DNA of 64,000 nucleotides. Origin: Coriobacteriia bacterium. GTDB lineage: Bacteria; Actinomycetota; Coriobacteriia; Anaerosomatales; Anaerosomataceae. The notes below the pieces were generated by a model. The model saw only the letters and a program-made list of their open reading frames with translations, was not told the DNA's origin and ran no database searches. Location of the stretch: contig JAUSBY010000011.1 of NCBI GenBank assembly GCA_030651765.1, positions 62,001 to 126,000 of the forward strand, read 5' to 3'. The translations under genes and the position numbers were made by a program. Below are positions 17,567-25,410 of this stretch, one piece after another; position 1 is the stretch's first letter, and the number at the start of each line of letters is the position of its first letter.

Positions 17567-18856
17567 GTGAAGCTCGCCGTTGTGGGTTCCGGCATCTCGG
17601 GCATGTCTGCCGCGTGGCTGCTCTCGCGCGAACACGAGGTGGATGTACTTGAGGCCGAGGATCGGCTCGGCGGGCACACGCACACCGTGGACGTCTCGCT
17701 CGACGGACAGGCGCTCGCTGCGGACACCGGCTTCATGGTCTTCAACCACCGCACCTACCCCAACCTCATCCGCCTGTTCGAGCATCTCGGCATCGAGGAG
17801 CAGGACGCCGACATGTCGTTCTCGGTTCAGCACCTCGCCGACGGCCTCGAGTGGCGTGGCGATCTCGCGGGGCTCTTCGCTCAGCCGCGCAACCTGACCC
17901 GACCGGCGTTCTGGGGCATGCTCGCCGACGTTCTGAAGCTCTCCCGCTCGTCAGAGAGCCTGCTCGCCGACCCGGCCATCGACTCGATGAGCCTCGGCGA
18001 GCTTCTCGCGCGCGAGGGATACGGCCGCGCGTTCACCGACTGGTATCTCGTGCCCATGGGCGCCGCGATCTGGTCCACCCCCGCCGGGGGCATGCTCGAA
18101 TTCCCTGCCGGGACCTTTCTGCGCTTCTGCAACAACCACGGACTGCTTCACGTCACCGGCAAGCCGTTGTGGAAGAGCGTCCCGGGCGGTGCTCGCCGCT
18201 ACACGCTCGCGCTGGCCGAGCGCGTGAGCGGGCGCGTTCGGACCTCGGCCGAGGTGGCGCGCGTGGAGCGCTTCGATGACCGGGTGGAGTTGCGCCTGAG
18301 AACTGGCGAAACCCTCTCCTACGACGGTGTGGTCCTGGCCAGCCACGCCGACCAGTCGCTCGCGATGCTGGCCGACCCGGACGAAGACGAGACCCGCGTG
18401 CTCTCGGCGTTCGGCTACGAACAGAACGACACCGTGCTCCACACCGACGCATCTCAGCTACCGCGAAGCCGACGCGCATGGGCGGCGTGGAACTACGTCT
18501 CGGACGGTCACGGCGATGCGCCGGTGGCGGTGCACTATCAGCTCAACGTGCTGCAGCAACACCGTGTCCCCACGCGTCTGCTCGTCTCGCTCAACAGCAT
18601 GCGCCCGATCGACGAGTCGAAGATCGTCAAGCGCTTCGGAAGCGCCCACCCGCAGTTCACAGCAGCGGCGATCGCGGCCCAGAAAGATATGTGCGTCATC
18701 CAGGGCGGCCGGCGCACCTGGTATGCGGGCGCATGGCAACGTTACGGCTTCCACGAGGACGGCTGCGTATCGGGACTGCGTGTGGCCGGGCTCCTCGGCA
18801 TCGCCCCGCCGTGGGGACGGGTGCTCGACCCGGCAATGGACGGGAGCCGCTCATGA
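17567..18856 (+). CDS. FAD-dependent amine-oxidase-like protein (COG2907)
   Basis: 429 residues. The GTG at 17567 follows AAGGAGG by 4 nt; a longer frame back to 17366 would enter the divergent SDR. It starts with the FAD-binding Rossmann motif VVGSGISGMSAAW, then EAEDRLGGHTHTV and the family segment DTGFMVFNHRTYPNL. This family is found next to DUF1365 and cyclopropane-fatty-acid-synthase-like genes across bacteria. In Rhodobacter sphaeroides, homologues of such clusters take part in the singlet-oxygen response and furan fatty acid synthesis. The stop overlaps the DUF1365 start (ATGA). A desaturase or oxidase of membrane acyl chains is the likely role. Confidence 0.88.
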   Translation: MKLAVVGSGISGMSAAWLLSREHEVDVLEAEDRLGGHTHTVDVSLDGQALAADTGFMVFNHRTYPNLIRLFEHLGIEEQDADMSFSVQHLADGLEWRGDLAGLFAQPRNLTRPAFWGMLADVLKLSRSSESLLADPAIDSMSLGELLAREGYGRAFTDWYLVPMGAAIWSTPAGGMLEFPAGTFLRFCNNHGLLHVTGKPLWKSVPGGARRYTLALAERVSGRVRTSAEVARVERFDDRVELRLRTGETLSYDGVVLASHADQSLAMLADPDEDETRVLSAFGYEQNDTVLHTDASQLPRSRRAWAAWNYVSDGHGDAPVAVHYQLNVLQQHRVPTRLLVSLNSMRPIDESKIVKRFGSAHPQFTAAAIAAQKDMCVIQGGRRTWYAGAWQRYGFHEDGCVSGLRVAGLLGIAPPWGRVLDPAMDGSRS

Positions 18857-19647
18857 ACAGCCGCCTGTACGAGGGCAGCGTCATGCATGCGCGGTCGCGC
18901 CCGGCGAAGAACTCGTTCCGCTACCGGATCTGGTTCGCATACCTGGATCTTGCGGAGCTCGAAGACCTGGGACGTACGGTCAGCGGCTTCGGACACGATG
19001 CGCGCGCATGGGCCGTCTTCCGGAACCACGACCATGGCCCGCGCGACGGTTCATCCCTCCGGCCCTGGATCGACCGAGTGCTTGCTCAGGCAGGTATCGA
19101 TCTGGCCGGCGGAGCCGTGCGCATACTCACGATGCTGCGCGGTGGGCCGTTCGGCTTCTATCCGGTCTCGTTCTGGTACTGCTTCGGAGCAGACGGCGCG
19201 CTGCGCGCGGTGCTGGCCGAGGTACAGAACACCTTCGGCGGGTATCACAACTACCTGCTGCACGAAGAGGGCGGCGCGATGGAGTTCGGCGAGGATCTGT
19301 TCGCGCCCAAGCTCTTCCACGTGTCGCCGTTCATGCCGATGGATGCGCGCTACCGCTTCCGATTCACCATGCCCGGCGAGAGACTCTCGGCGTCCATCCA
19401 TGAAGACATCGAAGGAGCCCCGACATTCGTGGCAGGCATCAACCTGACCGAACACCCCTTCGATGACGTCACGCTCTCACGCCTCAACCGCACGTACATC
19501 TCGATGCCGTTGCGCGCCTGGCTGCTCATCCACTTCCAGGCGATCAGACTCGCCGTGAAACGGGTGGGTTTCTTCAGCGACCCGGGTGCCCCCGACGAGG
19601 AGACGACAGTTGACCCGCAACGCGTACTCAGGGACAGCACGGACTGA
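18853..19647 (+). CDS. DUF1365 family protein
   Basis: 264 residues, ATG at 18853 overlapping the preceding stop. Family hallmarks are the opening SRLYEGSVMHARSRP, then FRYRIWFAYLDL, PFGFYPVSFWYCF, VQNTFGGYHNYLL and LFHVSPFMPMDARYRF. The biochemical function of the family is not established. It sits between an FAD oxidase and a CFA-synthase-like methyltransferase in a tight three-gene operon, as in many proteobacteria, so participation in fatty acyl chain modification is inferred from context. Confidence 0.9.
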   Translation: MNSRLYEGSVMHARSRPAKNSFRYRIWFAYLDLAELEDLGRTVSGFGHDARAWAVFRNHDHGPRDGSSLRPWIDRVLAQAGIDLAGGAVRILTMLRGGPFGFYPVSFWYCFGADGALRAVLAEVQNTFGGYHNYLLHEEGGAMEFGEDLFAPKLFHVSPFMPMDARYRFRFTMPGERLSASIHEDIEGAPTFVAGINLTEHPFDDVTLSRLNRTYISMPLRAWLLIHFQAIRLAVKRVGFFSDPGAPDEETTVDPQRVLRDSTD

Positions 19648-20833
19648 TCTCCGCGGCCTCGGGCTGTTCAGCCGGGGCGTCGCTCTCGCGCTCAGGCGTG
19701 CGCCATACGGATCGCTCGAGGTCGTGTGGTCCGACGGTCGGCGACTCAGGTTCGAGGGCGCTCACGACGGGCCGGGTGCCACTATCCTGATCCGCGACCC
19801 GGCGAGCGTGCGCCGGATGGCTCTCGGTGGGAGCATCGGCCTGGCCGAGGGATACATGAGCGGAGCGTGGGACACGCCCGACCTGACCGCGTTCCTCGAA
19901 TTCGCCGCGATCAACCTCGATGCCGCACGCGAGGTCGGTGGCCGCGTGACGGCACCGCTCAACCCGGTCAACCGCGCTATCCACGCACTGCGCGCGAACA
20001 CGCCGCGAGGCAGCAAACGCAACATCGGTCACCACTACGACCTCGGCAACGACTTCTATGCGCTGTGGCTCGACCCCGACATGACGTACTCGTGCGCGGC
20101 TTTCGACGGCACTGCGTGCGACCTGAAGACCGCCCAGCAACGCAAGTGGGACCGTCTGCTCGACCTTCTCGACACGCGGCCAGGACAACACCTGCTCGAG
20201 ATCGGCTGCGGTTGGGCCGGCTTCGCGATCCACGCCGCCAAGACGCGGGGACTGCGCGTTACCGGCATCACCATCTCCGATGAGCAGCTTACTTGGGCGC
20301 GTCGACGCGTGGCCGCTGAAGGGCTCGAGGGTGTCGTGGAGATCCGGCATCAGGACTATCGTGCCCTTGCCGAGCGCTTCGACCACGTCGCCTCCATCGA
20401 GATGTTCGAGGCCGTCGGCATGCGCTACTGGCCGACGTTCTTCGGCGCGGTTCGCGACGCACTCGTACGGGGTGGGCGCGCAGCGATGCAGGTCATCACC
20501 ATCGAGGATCACCGCCTCGAGGACTACGCCGCCAAGCCGGACTTCATCCAACGCTACGTCTTCCCGGGAGGCATGTTGCCGAGCCCCGAGCGATTCGCGT
20601 CCGTTGCCGCGACAGCCGGTCTCGCCTGCGGCGAGCCGACGTTCTTCGGCCAGGACTACGCACTCACCCTGCACGCCTGGGAGGAGCGCTTCATGGACGC
20701 GATCCAGCAGGTGCGCGCCCTCGGCTTCGACGAACGCTTCGAACGCATGTGGCGCTTCTACCTCTCGTACTGCCAGGCCGGGTTCCGCACCGGCAGCATC
20801 AACGTGATGCAGCTGTCGCTCACGCGCGCATAG
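19610..20833 (+). CDS. Cyclopropane-fatty-acyl-phospholipid synthase family methyltransferase
   Basis: 407 residues from TTG at 19610, chosen because GAGGAG sits 7 nt upstream; a GTG at 19586 is in frame but has no such site. Motifs are HHYDLGNDFYALWLD, MTYSCAAF, the SAM-binding LLEIGCGWAGF (about 195-205), IEMFEAVG and YVFPGGMLPS. The enzyme transfers a methyl or methylene group from S-adenosylmethionine to an unsaturated acyl chain of a phospholipid. It overlaps DUF1365 by 38 nt. Because of its neighbours, the product could be a methyl-branched or furan acyl chain rather than a plain cyclopropane. Confidence 0.9.
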   Translation: MTRNAYSGTARTDLRGLGLFSRGVALALRRAPYGSLEVVWSDGRRLRFEGAHDGPGATILIRDPASVRRMALGGSIGLAEGYMSGAWDTPDLTAFLEFAAINLDAAREVGGRVTAPLNPVNRAIHALRANTPRGSKRNIGHHYDLGNDFYALWLDPDMTYSCAAFDGTACDLKTAQQRKWDRLLDLLDTRPGQHLLEIGCGWAGFAIHAAKTRGLRVTGITISDEQLTWARRRVAAEGLEGVVEIRHQDYRALAERFDHVASIEMFEAVGMRYWPTFFGAVRDALVRGGRAAMQVITIEDHRLEDYAAKPDFIQRYVFPGGMLPSPERFASVAATAGLACGEPTFFGQDYALTLHAWEERFMDAIQQVRALGFDERFERMWRFYLSYCQAGFRTGSINVMQLSLTRA

Positions 20834-21093
20834 GAATGGCGGATACCGACAGCTGAACACGCCCGTGGGTATATCAGAGTATGCCGCCAAACCACGGGAG
20901 GGTCGGCGATGTGCGTTGTGCTCGGAGTCGTGCGTTCACTGACAGCCCGCCCGTGCTCCGAGCGTCGGCCACCCGAAGTCAGATCAGATCGAATCATGCG
21001 CTGACCGACCATGTGTCCGTACGGGCGAGGCTCGCCGACACCCTCGGCTCGTGGCGACGCCACGCCTGTCCGGCACCGATATGAGGAGGCACC

Positions 21094-22245
21094 GTGGAAC
21101 CACTCACCCTCGAGCGATTGATCGCCCTCGCGCAGGCGCACGGCGACACGCGGGTCTCGCTGTTCATGCCGACTCGGCGCTTCGGACCCGGCAGCCAGGA
21201 GGAGGACACCACCCGGCTCAAGAACCTCATCCGCACCGCTGAGGAGCAACTCACGGCCCGGGGTCTGAAGACCGCGCAGATCGATGCGTTGTTGGGACCA
21301 GTACGTAATCTCGGCGACGACAGGCCGTTTTGGCTTCGCTCTGCCGAGGGACTTGCTGTGCTCGCCGGCCCGGAGGGTATCGAGGCATTCCAGGTACCTG
21401 TGGCCTTCGAAGAGCTCGCCTTGGTCGGCGACCGCTACTACCTGCGTCCACTCCTCCGGGCCCTGGACGCACGCAGAACGTTCTGGCTACTCGCACTGAG
21501 CCAGAAGCGCGTCCGGCTGCTGACAGGTGACGGGTATGCTATGGCCGAAGTGCCGACCGAAGGCATACCGGCAAGCTTGGCCGACGCGCTTCGCTGGGAT
21601 GACTACGAGAAGAGCTCGCTCCAGTTCCATACCGGAACCTCGACCTCCGGCGGCAAGCGTCCGGCTGTCTTCCACGGCACAGGCGAGGCGGACGTCAAGG
21701 ACGAGATCGTGCGGTACTTCCGCGGCATCGACCGCGGTATCCACGAACTGCTCAAAGGCAGCGACGCCCCGCTCGTGCTCGCTGGCGTCGACTATCTCCT
21801 GCCTCTGTACCGGGACGTCAACTCGTACCCGCATCTGACATCAGAGACGATTCCCGGCAACCCCGACGGACTTGGCGACACGGAGCTCCACGAGCGCGCG
21901 TGGACGATCGCGGGCGCGCTGTTTGACACCGAGCGTGCGGATGCGGCCGAGCGAGCCCTCGAGCTGTGGGCATCGACGCGGGTCACCCCCGACCCCGAGG
22001 CGATCGCCGTGGCCGCCCATCACGGACGCGTCGACACGTTGCTCGTGGCCGACGGCGTCCACTGGTGGGGTATGCTCGATCCGGTCGCCGGCAAACTCAC
22101 GCTGCACGCCGACGCGGTCAACGGCGACGAGGACGTGCTCGATCGCACCGCTTTCGAGACGCTGTCGAGCGGAGGCTCGGTCATCTCCCTGGCAGCCTCC
22201 GAAATGCCGCATGAGAAGGGCGCCGTAGCAATCCTGCGGTACTAG
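21094..22245 (+). CDS. baeRF family 3 protein (archaeo-eukaryotic release factor-like)
   Basis: 383 residues, GTG at 21094 behind GAGGAG. The N-terminal region (TRVSLFMPTRRFG) and the central FWLLALSQKRVRLL segment match the bacterial eRF1-like family 3. The C-terminal part carries GVDYLLPLYRDVN and AHHGRVDTLLVADGVHWWG, the eRF1 domain-3/L7Ae-like portion. These proteins are proposed to act on stalled or inactive ribosomes, but no biochemical role is established for family 3. It is a single gene; the 260 nt upstream hold no other gene. Confidence 0.8.
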   Translation: MEPLTLERLIALAQAHGDTRVSLFMPTRRFGPGSQEEDTTRLKNLIRTAEEQLTARGLKTAQIDALLGPVRNLGDDRPFWLRSAEGLAVLAGPEGIEAFQVPVAFEELALVGDRYYLRPLLRALDARRTFWLLALSQKRVRLLTGDGYAMAEVPTEGIPASLADALRWDDYEKSSLQFHTGTSTSGGKRPAVFHGTGEADVKDEIVRYFRGIDRGIHELLKGSDAPLVLAGVDYLLPLYRDVNSYPHLTSETIPGNPDGLGDTELHERAWTIAGALFDTERADAAERALELWASTRVTPDPEAIAVAAHHGRVDTLLVADGVHWWGMLDPVAGKLTLHADAVNGDEDVLDRTAFETLSSGGSVISLAASEMPHEKGAVAILRY

Positions 22246-22273
22246 TACGCGCCCGCTGCAGGCCAAGAGACGC

Positions 22274-22303
22274 GAAGACCCCGGAGGCGTGTCCGGGGTC
22301 TTC
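22274..22303. terminator. Terminator hairpin between baeRF3 and tRNA-Ile
   Basis: A 12-bp perfect stem, GAAGACCCCGGA against TCCGGGGTCTTC, closes a 6-nt loop. It lies 29 nt past the rightward stop and 13 nt past the leftward tRNA CCA, so it can serve both transcripts. Confidence 0.7.
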
Positions 22304-22315
22304 GGTGTCGTATGA

Positions 22316-22392
22316 TGGTGGGCCCAGGTGGACTCGAACCACCGACCTCACGGTTATCAGCCGTGCGCTCTAGCCAGCTGAGCTATGGGCCC
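22316..22392 (-). tRNA. tRNA-Ile(GAT)
   Basis: 77 nt with encoded CCA. The acceptor stem is GGGCCCA/TGGGCCC with discriminator A. The D-arm region AGCTCAGCTGGCTAGAGC is canonical. The anticodon arm CACGGCTGATAACCGTG gives anticodon GAT, and the T arm is GTGG-TTCGAGT-CCAC. Confidence 0.97.
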
Positions 22393-22412
22393 TCGCTGCG
22401 AACAGCCTCGAT

Positions 22413-22442
22413 ACCATAGCCTACGCTCGGAACCAGCGTCAA
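22413..22442 (-). promoter_or_regulatory. tRNA-Ile promoter
   Basis: On the minus strand TTGACG (22442-22437) and TATGGT (22418-22413) are separated by 18 nt. Transcription would begin about 13 nt before the tRNA 5' end. Confidence 0.55.
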
Positions 22443-22447
22443 GAACG

Positions 22448-22840
22448 CTAGCCCGCGCAGACCGACACGGTCAGGGAGCGTCTGCGCGGACCGTCGAACT
22501 CGCACAGGAACACACCCTGCCAGGTGCCGAGCCCGAGCTGGCCGTCGGTGATCGGGATGTCCACCGAGGCGCCCACGATCGTCGCCTTAACGTGTGCGTC
22601 GGAGTTCCCCTCGGCGTGTCGCCAGGGACCGGCGGCCGGAACGATCGCCGCAAGTCCGGCAAGGATATCAGTCCGGACTTCCGGGTCCGCCGCCTCGTTC
22701 ACGGTGACCGCGGCTGTCGTATGGGGGCAGAACAGGAGCACCCGACCCTGCACCACGCCGCTGCGCTCGACCACTTCCCGAATCTCGCGCGTGACGTCGA
22801 CCATCTGCTCGCGCCGCTGCGTGTGCACCTCGAAGCGCAT
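22448..22840 (-). CDS. YjbQ family protein (UPF0047)
   Basis: 130 residues from ATG 22840, with GGGAGGG 7 nt upstream; an ATG at 22873 in the same frame is less well placed. Conserved family motifs are all present: CPHTTAAVTVNE, HAEGNSDAHVKA and WQGVFLCEFDGPR. Members are compact cytoplasmic proteins. Weak thiamin-phosphate-synthase activity is reported for some, but the true role is unknown. The stop lies just upstream of the tRNA-Ile promoter. Confidence 0.9.
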   Translation of the reverse strand: MRFEVHTQRREQMVDVTREIREVVERSGVVQGRVLLFCPHTTAAVTVNEAADPEVRTDILAGLAAIVPAAGPWRHAEGNSDAHVKATIVGASVDIPITDGQLGLGTWQGVFLCEFDGPRRRSLTVSVCAG

Positions 22841-22910
22841 CGTGCCGCCCTCCCGATGGCCCACTCCCCTCATCGATGGTAGCGCATGCGCCGCAGCACG
22901 GCATCATGCG

Positions 22911-22919
22911 TGCTAGTCT
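22911..22919 (+). promoter_or_regulatory. Extended -10 promoter for the DUF151 gene
   Basis: TGCTAGTCT combines a TGN extension with TAGTCT, 30 nt before the start codon. No good -35 is visible, as is usual for extended -10 promoters. Confidence 0.4.
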
Positions 22920-22948
22920 TGAACGGTCCCTAAGTCGGGAGGAGGCAC

Positions 22949-23446
22949 GTGATGATGCAGGTACGCGTGGCCGGCCTCAGCCTGGACGCCACGACCCAGC
23001 AGCCCGTGCTCCTGCTCGTTCCGAGCGCTGACATCGAGGGCGAGGGGCCGCGACGCGCGTTGCCCATCTGGATCGGCCACCCGGAAGCGACCGCGATCCT
23101 TCTCGCCGTGCAGGGTGTTGAGCCGCCCCGGCCGATGACGCACGACCTGCTCACGTCGGCCATCGAGAGCACCGGCAACGTCATCTCGCGTGTAGAGGTC
23201 ACCCGTCTGGAGGAAGGCACGTTCTTCGCGGCACTCGTTCTGCGCGGCGAAGAACGTGAGATCGCCGTCGACGCGCGTCCTTCGGACTCGATCGCCGTCG
23301 CGGTACGCTGCGGATGCCCGATCTACGTCGAGGAGAGCATCTTTGCCGAGGCCGCCGTCGAGATCACCGAAGTCGACGAGGAGGCCGAGGTCGAGCGCTT
23401 CCGCGACTTCCTCGACCACGTCGACCCAAGCGACTTCATGTCGTAG
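22949..23446 (+). CDS. Bifunctional nuclease family protein (DUF151)
   Basis: 165 residues; GTG at 22949 (ATG at 22952 is an alternative) behind GGGAGGAGG. The DUF151 core is clear: LPIWIGHPEATAILLA, RPMTHDLL and VDARPSDSIAVAVR. A C-terminal acidic tail (about residues 135-165, EITEVDEEAEVERF) matches the UvrC/UVR-adjacent part of the family. Some plant and bacterial members degrade RNA and DNA in vitro. It stands alone, divergent from yjbQ and convergent with the MacB-like permease. Confidence 0.88.
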   Translation: MMMQVRVAGLSLDATTQQPVLLLVPSADIEGEGPRRALPIWIGHPEATAILLAVQGVEPPRPMTHDLLTSAIESTGNVISRVEVTRLEEGTFFAALVLRGEEREIAVDARPSDSIAVAVRCGCPIYVEESIFAEAAVEITEVDEEAEVERFRDFLDHVDPSDFMS

Positions 23447-23455
23447 GCCGCAGCC

Positions 23456-24649
23456 TTACTCGTACCGCAGCGCCACGATCGGATCGAGCTGGCTCGCCTT
23501 CCACGCGGGGTACACCCCGAAGAACACTCCGACCGCGAACGCGAAGAGGAAGGACATCGCCACTGCCCACGGCGTGACGTTCGTGGGCACGGGGGTCGTC
23601 TGCGCGATCAGCTCTGCGCCGCCCCAGCCCAGCACGATGCCGAACACTCCACCGAGCACCGAGAGCGCTACCGCCTCGATGACGAACTGCGACAGGATGT
23701 CGTACGTACGCGCGCCCACGGCCTTACGGATACCGATCTCCCGCGTGCGCTCGCTCACGCTCACGAGCATGATGTTCATGATGCCGATGCCGCCTACGAG
23801 GAGCGATATCCCGGCGATGCCGGCGAGCATGTACGTGAGCGTACCGAGCAGGTCCGACAGGATTCCGAGCGTCTGCTCTTGCGAGAACACCGTGAACTCG
23901 TCGCCGAACGACGGCAGGAGCGCCCGGCGTATGTCGCGCCGCACGACCTCGATCTCATCGGCATCGGTGGCCTTCACCACGATCGTACTCACGTAGTTGA
24001 GGTTGAACAGGCGCTGCGCGGTCGTGATCGGGATGTACACCTGGCTGTCCTGGTCGCCGCCCAGGCCGCCGCCGAGCGACTGGTAGTAGCCGATGACCGT
24101 GAACCGCTGGCCATTCAGGGTGACCTGCTTGCCGAGGGGGTCTTGATTGGGGAACAGTTCGCGGGCGACGCGATCACCGAGCGCCACCACGCGCGACGCG
24201 GCCTGCACCTCGCCGCGGCGGTAGTGCCGCCCACCGGCGAGGTCGGACGTGAACACCTCGGTGCCTTGTTCGTTACCGGCCGCAACGACGACACGCATCG
24301 AGCGATTGCCGGCCTTGATCGCCGCACCGGCCTGGAGCACCGGCACGACGGCGCTCGCGCCCTCCACACGGCGGGCGATCGTCTCCGCGTCATCAAGGGT
24401 GAACCGCCGTCCGGGAGGCGCTCCCCCGCCGCCCATGCCTCCCTCGTACTGGCCCGGCACGACGAAAAGCAGATTCGAACCGAGGCCCTCGAGTGAGCCC
24501 GTCACCTCATCCTGCACCCCCGTGCCGATCCCGACGAGCAGGATGACGGCCGCCACGCCGATGATGACACCAAGCATAGTGAGCAGGCTGCGGGCCTTGT
24601 TGGCCGCGAGTGCGCGGAGCGCGATCCGGAAGCTCTCGGGGAGGTTCAT
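23456..24649 (-). CDS. MacB/FtsX-like ABC transporter permease
   Basis: 397 residues. One N-terminal helix (SLLTMLGVIIGVAAVILLVG) is followed by a MacB-type periplasmic core domain (about residues 45-270) and three C-terminal helices near 275-300, 325-350 and 365-390. The motif SVSERTREIGIRKAVGAR is diagnostic of the MacB/LolC superfamily. A Gly/Pro-rich insert lies at about residues 70-80. The start overlaps the ATPase stop (ATGA). Together with the upstream ATPase and HlyD-like adaptor it makes a tripartite mechanotransmission-type transporter; in a monoderm it would act without an outer-membrane channel. Confidence 0.92.
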   Translation of the reverse strand: MNLPESFRIALRALAANKARSLLTMLGVIIGVAAVILLVGIGTGVQDEVTGSLEGLGSNLLFVVPGQYEGGMGGGGAPPGRRFTLDDAETIARRVEGASAVVPVLQAGAAIKAGNRSMRVVVAAGNEQGTEVFTSDLAGGRHYRRGEVQAASRVVALGDRVARELFPNQDPLGKQVTLNGQRFTVIGYYQSLGGGLGGDQDSQVYIPITTAQRLFNLNYVSTIVVKATDADEIEVVRRDIRRALLPSFGDEFTVFSQEQTLGILSDLLGTLTYMLAGIAGISLLVGGIGIMNIMLVSVSERTREIGIRKAVGARTYDILSQFVIEAVALSVLGGVFGIVLGWGGAELIAQTTPVPTNVTPWAVAMSFLFAFAVGVFFGVYPAWKASQLDPIVALRYE

Positions 24650-25407
24650 CCGGTCGCTCCCTCGGGAGGCAGTGAGGCCATCTCGTCGGCGGCCATGATG
24701 CGGTCAGCGACCGGACCATCCTCGCGCACCCGGCCGTCGAACATGTGAACGGCACGCTCGGCGTGCCGGGCGACCCGGTCGTCATGCGTGACGAGGATGA
24801 CGGTGATGCCCTGCTCGTTGAGCTCCTGGAGCACGGCCATGACCTCGATACCCGAGCGTGAGTCGAGGTTGCCTGTGGGCTCGTCGGCGAGCACGATGCT
24901 CGGGTCGTTGACGAGTGCCCGGGCGATGGCCACCCGTTGCTGCTGCCCGCCGGAGAGTTGGCTCGAGAAGTGCCCGAGCCGGTTGGCGAGCCCCACGCGC
25001 TCGAGGGCTTCGCGCGCGCGGCGCGCCCGCTCGGACCCGCCGACGCCACCGTAGACGAGCGGCAGCTCGACGTTGGCGAGCGCACTCGTGCGCGAGAGCA
25101 GGTTGAACGCCTGGAAGACGAAGCCGATGTGGCGGTTGCGTAGGCTCGCAAGCTCGTTGGGCGCGAGGCTGCTCACGTCCTGGCCCTCTAAGATGACCTC
25201 GCCCGAAGACGGCCGATCGAGTAGGCCGACGATGTGCATGAGCGTCGACTTGCCCGAGCCGGAGGGCCCCATGATCGCGACCATCTCGCCCTGTCGGATC
25301 TCCAGGTCGACGCTTCTCAGCGCGTTGACCTCGACACCATCGAGGTAGTAGCACTTCGACACGTCGCGCGTCTCGAGCACGACACGTGCAAGGCCGGTGT
25401 CACCCAT
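24646..25407 (-). CDS. MacB/LolD-like ABC transporter ATP-binding protein
   Basis: 253 residues. Walker A is GPSGSGKST (about residues 46-54), the signature LSGGQQQR, Walker [12 protein letters not shown] and the switch His VTHD. This is the LolD/MacB subfamily that powers FtsX-like permeases. The gene begins 3 nt after the adaptor stop and overlaps the permease start. It probably drives export of a peptide, drug or lipid-like cargo. Confidence 0.93.
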   Translation of the reverse strand: MGDTGLARVVLETRDVSKCYYLDGVEVNALRSVDLEIRQGEMVAIMGPSGSGKSTLMHIVGLLDRPSSGEVILEGQDVSSLAPNELASLRNRHIGFVFQAFNLLSRTSALANVELPLVYGGVGGSERARRAREALERVGLANRLGHFSSQLSGGQQQRVAIARALVNDPSIVLADEPTGNLDSRSGIEVMAVLQELNEQGITVILVTHDDRVARHAERAVHMFDGRVREDGPVADRIMAADEMASLPPEGATG

Positions 25408-25410
25408 CGG

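Noticed and set aside
24470-24495. T-arm-like sequence GATTCGAACC resembling a tRNA
   Set aside because: No acceptor, D or anticodon arm can be formed, and it lies inside the MacB-like permease coding sequence.
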